Assembly (NCBI GenBank): GCA_031430695.1
Contig: JANPBZ010000206.1
Span: forward strand, 23,998 to 87,997
Direction: 5' to 3'
DNA length: 64,000 nt
From: JAENVT01 sp031430695
GTDB lineage: Bacteria; Actinomycetota; Acidimicrobiia; Acidimicrobiales; Ilumatobacteraceae
Positions 61,850 to 64,000 of this stretch are shown here, one piece after another; position 1 is the stretch's first letter, and every line of letters starts with the position of its first letter. Position numbers and translations under genes: made by a program. The notes below the pieces were generated by a model, which saw only the letters and a program-made list of their open reading frames with translations, ran no database searches and was not told where the DNA came from.

Positions 61850-62390
61850 CGTTCTGGCAACGATGAAAGGGGCACTCGGCGCCTTCGTCGGTTTGGGCTG
61901 CCCGCAGGCGGGTCTCGCCGTGATCGCTGGCGACCGAGCCGAGATAGGTCTGTGCCTTGGCGACCATCGACGGTGAGCCATCGACTTGTTGTCGCCCTCG
62001 GCAAGGGCGATCTCGTCGGCCTCGTGCAGGTTTGCGAGGCCGTCCTCGTCGAGACCGCCGACCGAGTGCACCAAGGCCTCGGCGAGCACCAATCTTCGAA
62101 CGCACGCGCAGACCGGGCGCACCGGGAGCATCGGCCAGTCGGACGGCGTTGCGCAGTGAGAGGACGCCGGCCTCGACCGCACCCGCCGAGACAGCAGCGG
62201 CGCCGGCCTCGACGATCGCATCGATCGACGCGATATCGGACATCGGTGGCACCGTGCCATGCCTTGTCTCACGCATCGCTTCGTGCACGACCGGCCCAGG
62301 GGTGGCGTCGAGGTCGCGGCGCAGCATTTCTGTGCAGGTCGCAAACTGCGCCTCTGCCGCCGGGTCGTCGACGAGCGGCTGACCCTTCAC
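61850..62390 (-). pseudogene. SARP/BTAD-type regulator remnant, frameshifted
   Basis: PLVDDPAAEAQFATCTEMLR and DIASIDAIVEAGAAAVSAGA with EAGVLSLRNAVRLAD look like the end of a bacterial transcriptional activation domain and the TPR-like region after it. LVLAEALVHSVGGLDEDGLA and EADEIALAEGDNKSM continue in a second frame, TYLGSVASDHGE back in the first. No DNA-binding domain or ATPase remains. Its upstream end is joined to an AbiEii fragment. Confidence 0.5.
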
Positions 62391-62404
62391 AGAATCGGGA
62401 AAAG

Positions 62405-62540
62405 ACGAGTTCTTGGCCGAGGTAGTCGTCGTTGGCGATCTCGATGATCAGTCGAGACAGCAGCGGGTCCTGCTCGATTTGCTCGATGGTTGGCCAGGGG
62501 GTGTGTTCGCCCATTCGGTGATGAATGCGGCTGGGATCAC
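62405..62540 (-). pseudogene. AbiEii-like nucleotidyltransferase toxin, N-terminal fragment
   Basis: GTG 62540 overlaps the AbiEi stop (GTGA) and starts VIPAAFITEWANTPP. After a frameshift at a run of five C, WPTIEQIEQDPLLSRLIIEI and ANDDYLGQELVF follow, as in the start of AbiEii/AbiGii toxins. Where the catalytic RGGT motif should appear, the sequence passes into the BTAD remnant. Not functional. Confidence 0.55.
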
Positions 62541-63010
62541 AGGTCAGGCTCCACTTGGATGTTGACGAGTACGTTCCAGCGTTCGTCGAGAGGTCCGGCG
62601 CGCCGCCCGGCCGCAGCCAACGGCGTCGGTTCTGCACGTCCGTTCGCCGACTGCTCAAGTGCAGTGAGATCAAACTCCGCATCGATCCCGGGAAGGAGGC
62701 TTTCGATCAACCATCCCGTTCGTTGTCGGATGGCGACCGGGTAGAAAGCGCCGACCTCGGCCAGCGATGCGCTCGACAACCGGGAGCCTTCGAGCAGTTC
62801 AGCGATCACCGTGCAACGTTCGAGAGCCCGCCACCGTTCTACGGGTCGGCCACGAGATCGAACACCGTGACTTCAGGGTTTGACACTCTCATCACGCCGG
62901 TCGGCGTGTTGACAGTGACGGCGGGCCGCTCGGCAAGATGTGCCGTCTTGGCGACCTGCACGTCGCCCTCCCGATCGAGCCGGACGGCGAGGGCGTTCGA
63001 GCGATGCTCG
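62537..63010 (-). pseudogene. AbiEi-family type IV antitoxin, broken
   Basis: C-terminal region in one frame: TVIAELLEGSRLSSASLAEV, FYPVAIRQRTGWLIESLLPG, and DERWNVLVNIQVEPDL before TGA 62537. An upstream block in another frame: LAERPAVTVNTPTGVMRVSN, EVTVFDLVADP, then TAG and NGGGLSNVA. So there is at least one stop and one frameshift. The N-terminal winged helix is not identifiable. AbiE systems abort phage infection or stabilise mobile DNA. Confidence 0.6.
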
Positions 63011-63488
63011 GGTCACTCCACGTACTTGCCCGAGAGGACCGAATCGGTGCCCACGGGACCATCGGCCCAACCGACTGGCCAGCAAGCGCTGTCACTTATG
63101 ACATCCAGGAGGCGTGGCGGCTTGGGCAGCTGCGCCCTGGCAAGTTTCCTGCAAGGCACAACGATCTAGTCTAGTCGGGTCCCTCGTCTGCGATCGTTCG
63201 AACTGCGTTGATCAGCCGCCGGACCGCACCCAGAACTCTGACACCGATCTCATTCCACGCCTCGCCCCAATCGACTATCGGATAGTCGAGCCCGACCGCA
63301 GGGCGCCGAGTCGAACGTAAGAGCCCGGGAGATATCGATACCGGTTCGGCCCCGGTGACCCCGAGTCGATTCCGCGGCGTGAACCGGATGCACGTACGCG
63401 ACAGCAAAATCACCGGAGCGCTCGCGACGTCACACTTGAAGCTCATCCGGTGCTCATCCGGTGCATCAGGCTGGAGTCACCGTGCCGT
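63011..63488. other. No recognisable gene
   Basis: Reading frames in both directions are short. A minus-strand frame ending at 63171 contains VDWGEAWNEIGVRVLGAVRR, which looks protein-like but matches nothing I know. The stretch may be further debris of the AbiE region. Confidence 0.4.
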
Positions 63489-63511
63489 CGTCCGCCCTTT
63501 TGCCGCCCTTG
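63489..63511. repeat. 23-base direct repeat, copy 1
   Basis: The sequence beginning CGTCCGCCCTTTTGCCGCCC and ending TTG is repeated exactly at 63761-63783, 272 bases away. The pair flanks the tmRNA/tRNA-like 3' end. Confidence 0.75.
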
Positions 63512-63614
63512 CCGAGAGGGTCTTCACAAGACGAACTTGTGGGTCAACCGGGGGGAATTCGCCGCCCTGTGTTGTTTCTCAAATGTCCTGCTCAGAGGCT
63601 ATTTTTGGACAAAG

Positions 63615-63638
63615 TGGAGCTGGGGGAATCGAACCCCC
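63615..63638 (-). ncRNA. tmRNA or tRNA 3'-end-like sequence (T-arm and acceptor strand)
   Basis: On the minus strand GGGGG TTCGATT CCCCC forms a perfect T-arm followed by AGCTCCA, the 3' acceptor sequence typical of tmRNA (ssrA). The matching 5' half (GGGGCTG-type acceptor, D-arm) is not found within the expected distance upstream, and the genomic 3' end is CTT, not CCA. This looks like a duplicated 3' end of the kind left as an attachment site by integrating elements. Confidence 0.45.
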
Positions 63639-63700
63639 ATGAAATCTTGTGCGGAAGCGCTGGTGAGAGACGTCCTGCCAGCTCAGCCGAAGTTTTTGAG

Positions 63701-63735
63701 TGACCGTTGTTGACCGCAGATGACCGTTGTTGACC
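63701..63735. repeat. Two direct repeats TGACCGTTGTTGACC
   Basis: The 15-base motif occurs at 63701-63715 and 63721-63735, period 20 bases. Spacing of two helical turns and location ~65 bases from the T-arm sequence suggest protein binding, for example integrase arm-type sites. Confidence 0.65.
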
Positions 63736-63760
63736 TGTGTGACACGCCCTTTTCACGCCC

Positions 63761-63783
63761 CGTCCGCCCTTTTGCCGCCCTTG
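63761..63783. repeat. 23-base direct repeat, copy 2
   Basis: Identical to 63489-63511. The intervening DNA carries the T-arm sequence and the TGACCGTTGTTGACC pair. Between 63784 and 63902 nothing else is recognised. Confidence 0.75.
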
Positions 63784-63902
63784 ATCGGGGTTGGAGAAGG
63801 ACAAATGAGGAAGGGTATTGACCGTGAAGACGGCACTTACCTCGTCGCTCAGGACGAAGCAACACGGCACGCCATGAGGATGGCCGTCGAGCCGCACTGT
63901 GG

Positions 63903-64000
63903 CTAGGCGCGCTTGCGCGACGCGCGCTTGCGCGACGCGCGCTTGCGCGACGCGCGCTTGCGCGACGCGCGCTTGCGCGACGCGCGCTTGCGCGACGCGC
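63903..64000 (-). CDS. C-terminal tail of a basic repeat protein (partial)
   Basis: The last ~95 bases are a 15-base tandem repeat (unit GCGTCGCGCAAGCGC on the minus strand). On that strand one frame reads (ASRKR) about six times, then A and TAG at 63903-63905. Lys/Arg/Ala/Ser pentapeptide tails like this are typical of histone H1-like and HU-like DNA-binding proteins and some ribosomal or RNA-binding proteins. The gene body lies beyond the right edge. None of the other frames contains a stop either, so coding on this strand is inferred from composition. Confidence 0.5.
   Translation of the reverse strand, partial: ASRKRASRKRASRKRASRKRASRKRASRKRA

Noticed and set aside
63600..63690. Complete tRNA gene
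   Set aside because: A T-arm and acceptor strand are clear, but no acceptor partner pairs over seven bases at the expected distance and no credible anticodon arm forms.
63489..63783. Minimal insertion sequence
   Set aside because: The 23-base repeats are direct, not inverted, and no transposase-like frame lies between them.
63903..64000. CRISPR array
   Set aside because: The 15-base units are head to tail with no spacers.

Overview
The window is high-GC DNA with frequent GTG starts and many 1-4 base stop/start overlaps. The gene content (LLM-class oxidoreductase, two TIGR03086 proteins, DUF664, DUF6454, SCO6745 and DUF6855 families, FurA-KatG, remains of a high-affinity [NiFe] hydrogenase cluster) points to an actinobacterium. 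A member of the Acidimicrobiia is my best guess, but that is inference. No rRNA, CRISPR array or intact mobile element was seen.

Layout. 1-7 kb: kbl (partial) and an LLM oxidoreductase, diverging from a four-gene operon of circularly permuted ATP-grasp, alpha-E protein, an ATP-grasp/alpha-E fusion with lost active-site motifs, and a transglutaminase. 7-11 kb: double GNAT, molybdopterin oxidoreductase, ribokinase. 10.9-15.3 kb: a decayed [NiFe] hydrogenase locus (hypB, hypD, hypC, hypF, small subunit/protease, DUF6893 all broken; hypA and YceI intact). 15.5-27.4 kb: glycosyltransferase, PCD-VOC fusion, Rieske oxygenases, amidase plus orphan EctC, a bacterioferritin operon behind a metal-regulator-like palindrome, acyl-CoA dehydrogenase, and several gene remnants. 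27.6-34.9 kb: ECF sigma factor with a membrane partner, SDR, an exported cupredoxin plus two ferritin-like proteins, YafY regulator and DUF6855. 35-49 kb: small conserved proteins, carbonic anhydrase, a secreted CAP protein, SulP transporter, SodC, MFS transporter, GGDEF-EAL protein. 49.6-57 kb: furA-katG-uvrA-like operon and a large TPR regulator. 57-61.8 kb: TIGR03086, TetR, an alpha/beta-hydrolase-glycosyltransferase fusion, an ArsM-like methyltransferase with an in-frame UGA, and a DsrE protein. 61.8-64 kb: remnants of a SARP-type regulator and an AbiE toxin-antitoxin pair, an attachment-site-like cluster of repeats around a tmRNA/tRNA 3' end, and the tail of a basic repeat protein.

The dominant theme is erosion. 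About eighteen genes are truncated, frameshifted or carry internal deletions that leave recognisable ends joined together, interspersed with apparently healthy genes. The strongest candidates for new biology are the UGA codon replacing a conserved cysteine codon with a hairpin directly downstream, the active/inactive ATP-grasp pairing, and the hydrolase-glycosyltransferase fusion. Family assignments were made by reading the proteins; no database search was possible.
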